Positions 45,308-53,830 of a stretch of 64,000 bases of DNA are shown here, in pieces. The translations under genes and the position numbers were made by a program. The DNA is from Alphaproteobacteria bacterium (lineage in GTDB: Bacteria; Pseudomonadota; Alphaproteobacteria; Rhizobiales; Rhizobiaceae), in contig JAHJHT010000002.1 of NCBI GenBank assembly GCA_018823835.1, positions 1,736,001-1,800,000 of the forward strand. Reading direction: 5' to 3'. Position 1 is the stretch's first letter. The number at the start of each line of letters is the position of its first letter. Under the pieces are notes generated by a model. It saw only the letters and a program-made list of their open reading frames with translations, was not told where the DNA came from and did not search any database.

Positions 45308-45553
45308 ATGTCGCGTCTGTTTCTTTTGCTTGTTTCGACAACAATGCTGGCCGGGTCTGCTGCGGCCTCGGAGCTGGTTTACCAGCCGACGAACCCGAGC
45401 TTCGGCGGCGATCCGCTGAACGGCAACTGGCTGCTGTCACAGGCAACCGCCCAAACCGAGGGCGGCGGTTCGCCCGGCTTCTCGATCGATTTCCCCGATT
45501 TCGGCGGCATACCGCAGCCCGACCCCGATCCGGAACCGCTGCCGGACAACTAG
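45308..45553 (+). CDS. csgF: Very short CsgF, CsgG-pore partner
   Basis: 81 residues with a signal peptide (LLVSTTMLAGSAAA). The mature start YQPTNPSFGGDPLNGNWLL matches the conserved CsgF N-terminus (RNPNFGGNP-type), which in E. coli inserts in the CsgG channel and forms its second constriction. E. coli CsgF is 138 residues with a C-terminal head; here the protein ends soon after with an acidic Pro-Asp tail (PQPDPDPEPLPDN). So only the pore-binding part is kept. GGAG precedes the ATG. Confidence 0.85.
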   Translation: MSRLFLLLVSTTMLAGSAAASELVYQPTNPSFGGDPLNGNWLLSQATAQTEGGGSPGFSIDFPDFGGIPQPDPDPEPLPDN

Positions 45554-45765
45554 TCGTCGGCAGCGGGGTGCGTTGCGGGCCGTCATGGCCTTCGCGCTTC
45601 TTCGCGAATTTTGAGCACCCGGCGAGAAGCGGCTCCTTGGCCGAAGCACCTCGCCCGCGTCTCAACCCGCGCGCGTTCCGGCGGATAGCCGGATACGCCC
45701 CGTGGGGCCTACGCCGAAAAGCCTGTCCTGAGTGGTTTCAGTCAGTCGGCCGGCGCTGCCTTTTG

Positions 45766-46152
45766 TCAGCGCTGGCGGATGAACGCCTGGTTGCCGCGGC
45801 CCTGCTGGATGACCAGCGCCTGGTGTCCGTTGCCCGACTGGGTAATCGAGGCCGTGTTCTCCATGCCGATCTGCCGGATCAGGCCGACATTTCCGACGCC
45901 GGTCTGGCTGATGTTGGCGGTGTTCAGATCGCCGTCCTGCCAGATCAAACCAAGGTTGCCGTTTCGCGGCCTCAGGCTGGAAAGCGACCGGGCGGCCGCC
46001 ACCGCAGGTCCGACGATGTCGATGGTAGTGGCGCGCGAAAACGAGCCGCTGTCGATCTGCCTTATGTAGGCGGGTGAGAAAGATTCCGCTGCACCTGCCT
46101 GTCCGAAGGTCGAGGTCAGTAGAGCTGCCAATGCTATAGTTCTTATTGTCAT
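45766..46152 (-). CDS. Small curlin-repeat protein on the opposite strand
   Basis: 128 residues from ATG 46152 (AAGGGGGA upstream). Signal peptide (TIRTIALAALLTSTFGQAGA), mature N-terminus AYIRQIDSGSFSRA, then three to four curlin repeats (LIWQDGDLNTANISQ, LIRQIGMENTASITQ, LVIQQGRGNQAFIRQ). Convergent with csgF. A second minor curlin, possibly a nucleator or capping subunit; its start motif is like the duplicated motif of the protein at 38924. Confidence 0.8.
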   Translation of the reverse strand: MTIRTIALAALLTSTFGQAGAAESFSPAYIRQIDSGSFSRATTIDIVGPAVAAARSLSSLRPRNGNLGLIWQDGDLNTANISQTGVGNVGLIRQIGMENTASITQSGNGHQALVIQQGRGNQAFIRQR

Positions 46153-46368
46153 GTTGTCGTCCCCCTTGCTTCCCGGAAGGTAGCAAACGGGGCATAAAAT
46201 ACCGTGAAGCGGCATGCTTGATGCATGGTGAAGCTGGCGAATAAAATTTTATAGAATTAAACAGGTGGCAATTCGCGGATGGAGACCGGGCACGCCACCG
46301 ACACTCTGGTCCCGGGCTCTCGGCGACCGGGTCCGGCCAGGCGCCGGCTACACCTTCGTCGAGGGAGT

Positions 46369-47160
46369 TCAGATCAGTCCTGAAGAGATCTCGCGGCAGG
46401 TTTCCACCAGGCTGTTGCGAATGTCCTCGAACCCGCTTGCGTTTCCGATCTTCTGCAGGCAGGGCATGACGACACTGGCGATCGCTTTGCCTGACTTGTC
46501 GAGGACCGGTGCGCAGACATCGGTCACGCCGACAAAATGGTGGCTGGGCGAAACCACCGACCCGGCTTTCGCGATACGGTCGAGTTCCTCGTTCAGCGCA
46601 TCCAGGTCGGCCTCCCGTTCCACCCGCGCAAAGCTCTCTTCGATCATCGTGCGCCGGCGCTCCTTGTCCTGAAATGCAATGACCGTCTGGCCGGAGGCGG
46701 CATCCATCGCGGGCCGGCTATACCCGAGCTGCAGCGAGAAGTTGAACTCGGTCGGCGGCGTTGCATTGGCGACGACGACGGTCTCGCCGCGATTGACCAC
46801 CACGAGGTGGACAGCATGCCCCACGGCCTTGCTCAGCCGCTCCATTGCCGGCAGCGCCACCTCCACCAGGGTTCGCGAGCGGGGCGTACGCATCCCGAGC
46901 TCAAACAGCCGATTGCTGAGCGTCAGCTGGTCGGTCGCCGCATCGCGGTGCAGGTAGCCGCGCTCGACCAGCACGAAGACCATCCGGAAGATCTCGCTCT
47001 TGGAACGCCCAAGCCGCTCGCCGATTTCGCGCGCGGTCATCGGCGTCGCTTCTGCCGCGAGCAGCTCGAGGATGTCCAGGCCCTTCTCCAATGCGGGTGC
47101 GGAGTAGACGGCCCGGTCTTCTGGGATTCGATTCATCGGCTCTTCAGGTATGGGTTTCAT
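46369..47160 (-). CDS. IclR-family transcriptional regulator
   Basis: 263 residues. N-terminal helix-turn-helix (MTAREIGERLGRSKSEIFRM, then LVERGYLHRD) and a C-terminal IclR effector domain. AAGGA lies before the ATG at 47160. Divergent from the potABC-like operon and so its probable regulator; a short GAAA/TTTC palindrome is in the shared gap. The 216 bases after its stop towards the small curlin gene hold nothing clear. Confidence 0.92.
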   Translation of the reverse strand: MKPIPEEPMNRIPEDRAVYSAPALEKGLDILELLAAEATPMTAREIGERLGRSKSEIFRMVFVLVERGYLHRDAATDQLTLSNRLFELGMRTPRSRTLVEVALPAMERLSKAVGHAVHLVVVNRGETVVVANATPPTEFNFSLQLGYSRPAMDAASGQTVIAFQDKERRRTMIEESFARVEREADLDALNEELDRIAKAGSVVSPSHHFVGVTDVCAPVLDKSGKAIASVVMPCLQKIGNASGFEDIRNSLVETCREISSGLI

Positions 47161-47169
47161 AAGTGATCC

Positions 47170-47199
47170 TTGACATCATATACGAAACCACTTTCTAAT
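47170..47199 (+). promoter_or_regulatory. Candidate promoter and IclR site of the second catabolic operon
   Basis: TTGACA (47170-47175) and TCTAAT (47194-47199) with an 18-base spacer form a good sigma-70 promoter towards the importer operon. GAAACCACTTTC (47184-47195), a GAAA/TTTC inverted repeat, overlaps the -10 region as an IclR-type operator might. Confidence 0.5.
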
Positions 47200-47281
47200 G
47201 ACAATCGTTTGTCGGGCCGCGCCCGCCACAGGGGAATACAATGCAACAAGCTCGGGGATCGAACCCGCAAGGAGACTAGTC

Positions 47282-48445
47282 ATGGATGACAGACTGAGAG
47301 CCTTTCTCGATGCAAAGCTCAACATGGATGTAAGCCGCCGCCGCTTCATTCAAGGCGCAGCAGGGCTGACCAGCCTGTCCGTCCTGGGGCTTTCGGCCCA
47401 GGCCCGCGCCGCCGACGGCAAGCTGGGCGGCGAACTGAATTTTCTCGGCTGGGACGGCGAGCATGGCGGCAATGTCGCAAAATCGTTCCTCGAGACAAAC
47501 AACATCAAGATGAACGTATCATTCCAGTCGGCGGCCGACGAGGCGCTGACACGCTTCAACACCGGGGGGCGCGGCGCCATGGACATACTGACCCCGAACA
47601 AGGATTTCCAGACCGCGATCCTGAAATCCGGCGTCGAACTGTTCCAGCCGCTGGATCTCGACCGGATCCCGACCGCCAGTGGCCTGTTTCCTGCCTTCAA
47701 GGACGCGCCGTGGCTGATGAAGGACGGCAAGACCTACGGCATCCCGATCATCTGGGGCGACGAGCCCTGCGTGTACAATCCCAAGAAGTGGGATGCCATG
47801 CCGGCCAAATACACGGATTTCGCCGACCCCAAATACAAGGGCGAGCTGGTGCTGCTCGACGATCCGTTCGGCAATATATGGCTGTGGGCAAAGACCCTCG
47901 ACATGCCCGAGCCGAGCCGCCTGACCGCCGAGCAGCTGGAACAGGTGCTCGAGGCGATGCTCAAGGTGAAGCCGAACGTCGTGACGATCGGCTCGTCGCA
48001 TGGCGACATGGCCGACGTGCTGGTTCGCGGCGATGCCTCGATCGGCATCGGCGGCTGGGCCTACCAGGTGGTAATCGCCAAGGAGAAGGGTGTCGACCTT
48101 GTGGTCGGATCGCCTTCGGTGGACGGCACCTTCTTCTGGTCGGACGCCTATGCCATCGCCGCCGACGCGCCCAACGTAGACAACGCCTATGCGTTCATCG
48201 ACTTCATGACCAAGCCGGAATCGAACGCGGCACTCGCCACTGAACTGGCCTCGGGCTGCACGGTCGAGGCCGCTTTCGACCTCATGGGAGCCGACATCCG
48301 CGGCATGTTCCCGTATGACAATGTCCGCGCACCCGGGGGCGGCATTCTCGGCACGCAGATCGTCGTGCCACCGCAGGAGCCGGATGGCGATGTCGTCGGC
48401 GCGTCCTCGTGGGTCGAGGCATGGCAGACGTTCAAGGCCTCCTAG
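47282..48445 (+). CDS. ABC periplasmic binding protein, PotD/spermidine-putrescine type
   Basis: 387 residues from ATG 47282 (AAGGAG upstream). The signal has twin arginines (DVSRRRFIQGAAGLTSLSVL), so Tat export is likely. The mature protein is an SBP_bac_8/PotD fold: LNFLGWDGEHGGNVAKSF, a YGIPIIWGDEPCVYNPKKW segment and a DAYAIAADAPNVDNAYAFID segment. Polyamines, opines or other amines are common ligands. It is followed by a strong hairpin and then permease genes. Confidence 0.92.
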   Translation: MDDRLRAFLDAKLNMDVSRRRFIQGAAGLTSLSVLGLSAQARAADGKLGGELNFLGWDGEHGGNVAKSFLETNNIKMNVSFQSAADEALTRFNTGGRGAMDILTPNKDFQTAILKSGVELFQPLDLDRIPTASGLFPAFKDAPWLMKDGKTYGIPIIWGDEPCVYNPKKWDAMPAKYTDFADPKYKGELVLLDDPFGNIWLWAKTLDMPEPSRLTAEQLEQVLEAMLKVKPNVVTIGSSHGDMADVLVRGDASIGIGGWAYQVVIAKEKGVDLVVGSPSVDGTFFWSDAYAIAADAPNVDNAYAFIDFMTKPESNAALATELASGCTVEAAFDLMGADIRGMFPYDNVRAPGGGILGTQIVVPPQEPDGDVVGASSWVEAWQTFKAS

Positions 48446-48454
48446 GACCAACAA

Positions 48455-48482
48455 GGGCGCGGCGTCAGACGATGCCGCGCCC
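48455..48482 (+). terminator. Intra-operon hairpin after the PotD-like gene
   Basis: 12-bp stem with one G-U pair (GGGCGCGGCGTC, loop AGAC, GATGCCGCGCCC) ten bases after the stop and before the permease genes. Confidence 0.75.
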
Positions 48483-48524
48483 GATCTGTCCGGCTGTGCC
48501 ATCGTTCAGTAAGCGATCCAATCC

Positions 48525-49397
48525 ATGACGAACGAACCGTCCACACAGAGTGGCCAAGCACGCCTGACGCTGGCAGCCATGATTCCTGCCAGCGTGTTCT
48601 ATGCGGCCTTCTTTGCCGTGCCGATGGTGTGCCTGCTTGTGCTGAGCTTCTGGACGACAAAGAGCTTCGTGCTGATCCCCGGCTTTTCGCTGGCCAACTA
48701 TGTGAAGGTCTTTACCTCGCCGCTCTACCAGGCGCTGATGCTGCGCACCGTGGGCGTGGCGCTCGCAACCACGGCGATCATCGTTCCAACCGCATTCGCG
48801 CTCGCCTACTGCATGCGCTTTGTCTTCGAACGCCGTGGCCAGCTGATCCTGCAGGTCGTCCTGCTGTCGCTGTTCAGCGGTTATCTCGTCCGCATCTATG
48901 CGTGGCGCACGATCCTCGGAAAGCAGGGACTGCTGAACTCGACGCTGGAATGGACCGGGCTGATCAACGAACCGCTTGAATTCCTCATCTACAGCAACTT
49001 CGCTGTGGTGGTGACGCTCAGTGGCCTGCTGTTGCCGCTTGCCGTGCTGCCGCTCTACTCGGCCATGCTGAACGTGCCGCGCGATCATCTGGAGGCGGCG
49101 CGCGATCTCGGCGCCGGCCGGCTGCACATTCTGCGCACCGTGCTGGTGCCGATGACTCTGCCGGGCCTGCGCACCGCCTTCGCGTTCTCCTTCCTGCTTG
49201 CCGCCGGCGACTTCGTCACGCCAAGCCTGGTGGGCGGGACCCAGAGCATGCTGATCGGCAACATCGTCGCTGACCAGTTTCGCGGCATCGGGTCGAACTG
49301 GCCGCTGGGCGCGGCCATGGCCTTCGTGGTGGTGGCAATCATGCTGGCTGTCTACCTCTCCACCACGCGCCTTATCCGGTGGGTGACGCGATGGTGA
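48525..49397 (+). CDS. ABC permease (PotB type)
   Basis: 290 residues, six membrane segments; the EAA loop reads EAARDLGAGRLHILRTVLVP. N-terminal polar tail of about 15 residues. It overlaps the next permease gene by 7 bases, a sign of translational coupling. No strong ribosome-binding site is seen. Confidence 0.93.
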   Translation: MTNEPSTQSGQARLTLAAMIPASVFYAAFFAVPMVCLLVLSFWTTKSFVLIPGFSLANYVKVFTSPLYQALMLRTVGVALATTAIIVPTAFALAYCMRFVFERRGQLILQVVLLSLFSGYLVRIYAWRTILGKQGLLNSTLEWTGLINEPLEFLIYSNFAVVVTLSGLLLPLAVLPLYSAMLNVPRDHLEAARDLGAGRLHILRTVLVPMTLPGLRTAFAFSFLLAAGDFVTPSLVGGTQSMLIGNIVADQFRGIGSNWPLGAAMAFVVVAIMLAVYLSTTRLIRWVTRW

Positions 49398-50176
49398 GGC
49401 GAACCGGATTGCTGCCGGCCGTATTCGTCGGGATCGTCGTCGTCTACCTGTATGCGCCGATCGCCGTCATCGTGCTGTTTTCGGTCACCACGTCGCCCCG
49501 GCTGAGCATGCCCATCGAGGGGTTGACGCTGGACTGGTACGCGAATGCGTTTTCCAATCCGCTGATGTCGACCGCCCTGCAAAACAGCCTCGCACTGGCG
49601 CTGGTGTCGGCGATCGTCTCGGGCGCTTTCGGCGCCACCCTCTCTTTCGGCATTGTCGCGCTCAAGGGGGGCAGGATGCGGGCAGCGCTGCTTTCCGCCA
49701 GCCTGTTGCCGGCGATCGTTCCGCTGCTGGTGATCGGCATCTCTCTGGCAGTGTTCTTCCGCGCGCTGGGCTTGCCACAGGGACTGTTCAACTCCGCTGT
49801 CGGGCACATCATCGTCAGCCTGCCCTTCGTCGTCCTGACCATGAACGCGCGGCTGGAAACATTCGACTTCAGCACGCTCGAGGCGGCGCGGGATCTCGGC
49901 GCGACGCCGTACCAGGCGTTTCGCGACATCACCTTTCCGATGATCCGTCCCTCCATCATCGGCGCGGCGCTTCTGGCAGCCGCACTCTCCCTCGATGAGT
50001 TCGTCGTGACGTGGTTCAACATCGGTAACCAGCAGACCGTGCCCGTGCTTGTATGGGGGCTGATGCGCAGGGGCGTCGATCCATCCATCAATGCCATCGC
50101 GACGCTGCTGCTGGTGCTGCTCGTCGGCCTCGTCGTGGCTTCCAACTTGGTCAATCGAAAGAAATCCAGTGCCTGA
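49391..50176 (+). CDS. ABC permease (PotC type)
   Basis: 261 residues, six membrane segments; EAA loop EAARDLGATPYQAFRDITFP. The ATG at 49391 overlaps the preceding stop; an in-frame ATG at 49379 would add four residues. Partner of the PotB-like permease. Confidence 0.92.
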   Translation: MVRRTGLLPAVFVGIVVVYLYAPIAVIVLFSVTTSPRLSMPIEGLTLDWYANAFSNPLMSTALQNSLALALVSAIVSGAFGATLSFGIVALKGGRMRAALLSASLLPAIVPLLVIGISLAVFFRALGLPQGLFNSAVGHIIVSLPFVVLTMNARLETFDFSTLEAARDLGATPYQAFRDITFPMIRPSIIGAALLAAALSLDEFVVTWFNIGNQQTVPVLVWGLMRRGVDPSINAIATLLLVLLVGLVVASNLVNRKKSSA

Positions 50177-51260
50177 AACCGCCGTAGAAATCATGGGCGT
50201 GAGCAAGTTGTTCGGCGACACCAGAGCGCTGGAACATATCGATTTTCGCGTCGAAGATGGCGAATTCGTCTCGCTTCTTGGCGCCAGCGGCTGCGGCAAG
50301 TCGACCTTGCTGCGCATCCTGGCCGGATTCGAGCGGCCGACGACCGGCACCGTCCAGATCTACCAGCAGGACGTGACGCAGTGGCCGCCCGAGAAGCGGC
50401 CTACCAATCTCGTGTTCCAGCGCGGCGCGCTTTTCCCACACATGACGGTGCGGGAAAACATCGGCTACAGCCTGAAGCTGAGGCGCTGGACCCCGTCGCG
50501 CATCGATGCGCGAATCGAGGAAATGCTCGCGCTGGTTCGGCTCGACGGATTGGGGGACCGCGCGCCGTCGCAGCTGAGCGGAGGCCAGGCCCAGCGCGTT
50601 GCGCTGGCGCGGGCCCTGGCCAGCGAACCGCGCGTCCTACTGCTCGACGAGCCGCTGTCGGCTTTGGACCTGAAACTGAGGCAGCAGATGCAGCTGGAAC
50701 TGAGGGCCATCCAGAAGCGCCTGGGCGCAACCTTTGTGTTCGTCACCCACGACCAGACCGAAGCGCTGGTCATGTCCGATCGCATCGCCATCATGAACAA
50801 TGGCCGCATCGTCCAGTACGGCACGCCGCGCGACATCTACCGCCGGCCGAACTCGGTATTCGTCTCCGACTTTGTCGGCGCAACCAACCTTTTGAGCGGC
50901 GTCGTAGGCTCGATCGATGGAGAGCGCATCGTGCTGCAAACCGCGAGCGGAGCCTTCGCCGCACCGAAGGGCACCGAGCAGTTGCGCAAGGGCGAGCGGG
51001 CGGTCCTGTCGCTGCGTCCCGAAGCGGTGCGGCTGCATCCCGGAACGGGGCGGACGGCCGAGGGTTCGAGCGTCAGCGGAAACATCGCCGAGATCATCTT
51101 CCAGGGCAATTGCGTGCGCATCGGGACCCAGATACTGCCGGATGCGACCATCTGGGCCGAACTGCGCGACGATGAAGCCGATGGCCTGACGCCGGGCGAC
51201 CCGGTGACGCTGAGCTGGGCCGAGAGCGCGGCGGCCGTCATGAAGGAGGAGCCGCAATGA
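50169..51260 (+). CDS. ABC ATPase (PotA type)
   Basis: 363 residues. Walker A GASGCGKST, signature LSGGQAQR, Walker B VLLLDEPLSALD, H-loop FVTHDQTEA and a C-terminal TOBE domain (SLRPEAVRLHP), all intact. Starts at GTG 50169, overlapping the permease stop by 8 bases. Powers the PotD/B/C-like importer. Confidence 0.94.
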   Translation: MPETAVEIMGVSKLFGDTRALEHIDFRVEDGEFVSLLGASGCGKSTLLRILAGFERPTTGTVQIYQQDVTQWPPEKRPTNLVFQRGALFPHMTVRENIGYSLKLRRWTPSRIDARIEEMLALVRLDGLGDRAPSQLSGGQAQRVALARALASEPRVLLLDEPLSALDLKLRQQMQLELRAIQKRLGATFVFVTHDQTEALVMSDRIAIMNNGRIVQYGTPRDIYRRPNSVFVSDFVGATNLLSGVVGSIDGERIVLQTASGAFAAPKGTEQLRKGERAVLSLRPEAVRLHPGTGRTAEGSSVSGNIAEIIFQGNCVRIGTQILPDATIWAELRDDEADGLTPGDPVTLSWAESAAAVMKEEPQ

Positions 51261-52744
51261 GCCGGAAGCCGGAGACTGCCGAACTCCTGATCCGTCATGC
51301 CTACGTCATCACCATGGATGACAGCGCCACGATCATCGAGAATGGCGCCGTCGCCGTCAGCGGCGAAGGACGCATCCTGGCGGTCGGCGATGACGCCGAA
51401 ATCTCGGCACGCTACGCGGCCAGCCGCACGATCGACGCGAAGGGTGCGCCGGTTCACCCCGGCTTCGTGGAGTGCCACCTTCACGCTTCGTACCATCTGT
51501 TTCGCGGCGTCTTGCCGGACCAACTGGTGGAGAGCGACTCCTTCGACACTTTCGAGGGCCACTTCTACAACACCGTTACCGATGAAGACGAATATCTATC
51601 GGTGCTGCTGGCCTGCATGGAGATGGTGCGCAACGGAACGACCTGCTTCATGGAAGCCGGTACGGTGCTGACGCCCGAAATGGCAGCGCGTGCGGCCAGG
51701 CAAGTCGGCGTCCGCGCCGTGCTCGGCGATGCATTCATCTGGGACCAGCCGCAAGGCTTTTCCCAGGGCAAGAACGAAACGAGGGACGAGGGTTGCGCAA
51801 CCTGCGCCGCGCAGGCGCGGTTGCACACCGTGCTGGAGCGTGCGCCCAAGACGCGCGCCGAGGCACTGTCGGTCCTGGGAACTCAGCTCCAGCGCAATTC
51901 CGACCCTGACGCCCTGGTGACCGGACACGTGGCCGTGCTTGGGCTGGGCACGGCGAGCGAGGAACTGATGATGACGGCCAAGGCCTGCGCCGATGCAGCC
52001 AAGGTGACGCTTAACATCCACCAGTCCTACAGCCCGGCCGACACCGAGGCTGACCGCCAGCGTTTCGGCAAGGACCCGCTGGTCCATCTCTTCGAGACCG
52101 GCTTTCTCGATCGCAACGTCACTTTCGGCCATGCCAACCACCTGACGGACGCCGAGTGCGAGGTGCTGCTCGACCGCGGAACATCGATTGCCTGGGCCCC
52201 GGCCGCGTCGATGATGTGGGGCCACGGCAGCGCGCTGCACGGGCGTCATGCCGAGCTGTGGCGCCGCGGCGCAAGCATCGGTCTCGGTTCGGACTCGCCG
52301 AACTGGTCGAACGATTTCGACCTCTGGCGGCAGTCGAACCTTGCCGTGATGACCGCCCGCGACGTCAAGATGGATCGCACCTATCTGGTCGCCGAGGATG
52401 GCATCTACATGGCGACGCGCGGCGGGGCGCGGGCCGTCGGACTCGAAACGAGCATCGGTTCGCTCGAAGCCGGAAAGCGTGCCGATATCGTGATCCATAC
52501 GCTCGACCGGCCGGAAATGGTGCCCAGCACCAACATGATCCGCAACCTGTTCTACGCGTCGCGCTCGAAGTCGGTCCATACCGTGATCATCGACGGGCGG
52601 GTGATCCTGGAACAGGGCCGCTTCTGCGCGCTCGACGAAGTCGAAATCTACGCGGAGGTGCGCAAGGCATCGGCGGCATTGCTTTCGCGGATGGGCCACA
52701 CAGTCGCACCCAATGCAGTGCCGCGCCCGCGGCGCGGCGCATGA
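51257..52744 (+). CDS. TRZ/ATZ-type amidohydrolase (deaminase/hydrolase)
   Basis: 495 residues of the cytosine deaminase/atrazine chlorohydrolase superfamily. HxH metal motif in VECHLHASYH, later histidines in LNIHQSYSP and GHANHLT, and the catalytic Asp in SDSPNWSND. These enzymes deaminate or dechlorinate ring compounds or hydrolyse amidines and guanidines. AAGGAGGA precedes the ATG, which overlaps the ATPase stop (ATGA). First catabolic enzyme of the operon, so the imported substrate is likely nitrogen-containing. Confidence 0.88.
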   Translation: MSRKPETAELLIRHAYVITMDDSATIIENGAVAVSGEGRILAVGDDAEISARYAASRTIDAKGAPVHPGFVECHLHASYHLFRGVLPDQLVESDSFDTFEGHFYNTVTDEDEYLSVLLACMEMVRNGTTCFMEAGTVLTPEMAARAARQVGVRAVLGDAFIWDQPQGFSQGKNETRDEGCATCAAQARLHTVLERAPKTRAEALSVLGTQLQRNSDPDALVTGHVAVLGLGTASEELMMTAKACADAAKVTLNIHQSYSPADTEADRQRFGKDPLVHLFETGFLDRNVTFGHANHLTDAECEVLLDRGTSIAWAPAASMMWGHGSALHGRHAELWRRGASIGLGSDSPNWSNDFDLWRQSNLAVMTARDVKMDRTYLVAEDGIYMATRGGARAVGLETSIGSLEAGKRADIVIHTLDRPEMVPSTNMIRNLFYASRSKSVHTVIIDGRVILEQGRFCALDEVEIYAEVRKASAALLSRMGHTVAPNAVPRPRRGA

Positions 52745-53829
52745 CGGCCAGCGGAAGGAAACAAGGGAAAATGCCCGCGCGCCAGGTATCGGTCCAGCTT
52801 CATCCGGAGCTGTTCGGCGAAAGCGAAAAGCTGATCGCGCGCAGCGGCTCGCTCACGGCGACCGCTTTTCGCTACGGGTCCGGTGTCGCCGGCCTGCGCG
52901 TGGACAATGGCGTCGGCACGGTGACACTGCTGCCGTTTCAGGGCCAGCAGGTATGGGATGCGGCGTTTCTCGGTCGCAGCCTGGCCATGCGATCGATGTT
53001 CGACGAACCGCAGCCGACCCGCGACTACCTTTCCACCTACGGCGCTCTGTTCCTGCACTGCGGCGGGACGGCGATGGGAAACCCAGGGCCGGCCGATACC
53101 CATCCGCTGCATGGCGAGTTGCCCAACATTCCATACACCAGCGCGCAACTGGTGCTGGGCGAGGACGACGCCGGCGGCTATGCCGACCTGACCGGCATTG
53201 CCCGCGACACGCTGGCCTTCGATCATGATTTCGTGTCGCGCCCGCGTGTTCGCCTCCGTGAGGGTTCTACGGTCCTCGACATCGCCATCAATGTCGAGAA
53301 CCGCGCCAGCAAGCCGCTGGCGTTCTTCTATCTCGCGCACATCAACTTTCGCCCTGCCGACGGGGGACTGCTGATCGACACAGTGCGCAGCGACGACAGC
53401 AGCATCGTCATGCGGCAGCCCGCATCGGCCGAGGCATCGGAATGGGACGCTGCTTCTTTCCGGTCCCTAAAAGCCGGCGTGGCCATCGAACCCGAAGCGG
53501 TCCTGATGCTGAAGCCGGAGACCGGCGAGGACGGCTGTGCCCACGCCCTGCACCGGCGCCCTGACGGCACCGGCGACTTTGTCAGCTATCGGCCATCGGA
53601 ATTGCCCTATGCCGTGCGCTGGATAACCCGCAGCGGGGACCAGGACGCACTTGGTCTGCTGTTGCCGGCAACAGCAGCTCCGAACGGCCGTGCGGCGGCG
53701 ATCAAAGAAAACCAGATCGTCTGGATCGAGCCCGGCGCATCCTACGACGCATCGTTGCGCTTCGGCGCTGCCGATGCCGAGGCGGCAAGCCGGCTCGAGG
53801 CAGAGATACTGACAATCCGTGACAGTTAA
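52741..53829 (+). CDS. DUF4432 / aldose 1-epimerase-like protein
   Basis: 362 residues if the overlapping ATG at 52741 is used, 352 from the ATG at 52771, which has AAGGGAAA upstream. Family signs: VGTVTLLPFQGQQVWDAAFL, LFLHCGGTAMGNPGPAD, HPLHGELPNIPYT and YLAHINFRPADGG, related to galactose mutarotase. It is distant from the DUF4432 protein at 14645, yet sits in a similar operon setting. Reaction unknown. Confidence 0.8.
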   Translation: MTASGRKQGKMPARQVSVQLHPELFGESEKLIARSGSLTATAFRYGSGVAGLRVDNGVGTVTLLPFQGQQVWDAAFLGRSLAMRSMFDEPQPTRDYLSTYGALFLHCGGTAMGNPGPADTHPLHGELPNIPYTSAQLVLGEDDAGGYADLTGIARDTLAFDHDFVSRPRVRLREGSTVLDIAINVENRASKPLAFFYLAHINFRPADGGLLIDTVRSDDSSIVMRQPASAEASEWDAASFRSLKAGVAIEPEAVLMLKPETGEDGCAHALHRRPDGTGDFVSYRPSELPYAVRWITRSGDQDALGLLLPATAAPNGRAAAIKENQIVWIEPGASYDASLRFGAADAEAASRLEAEILTIRDS

Positions 53830-53830
53830 G

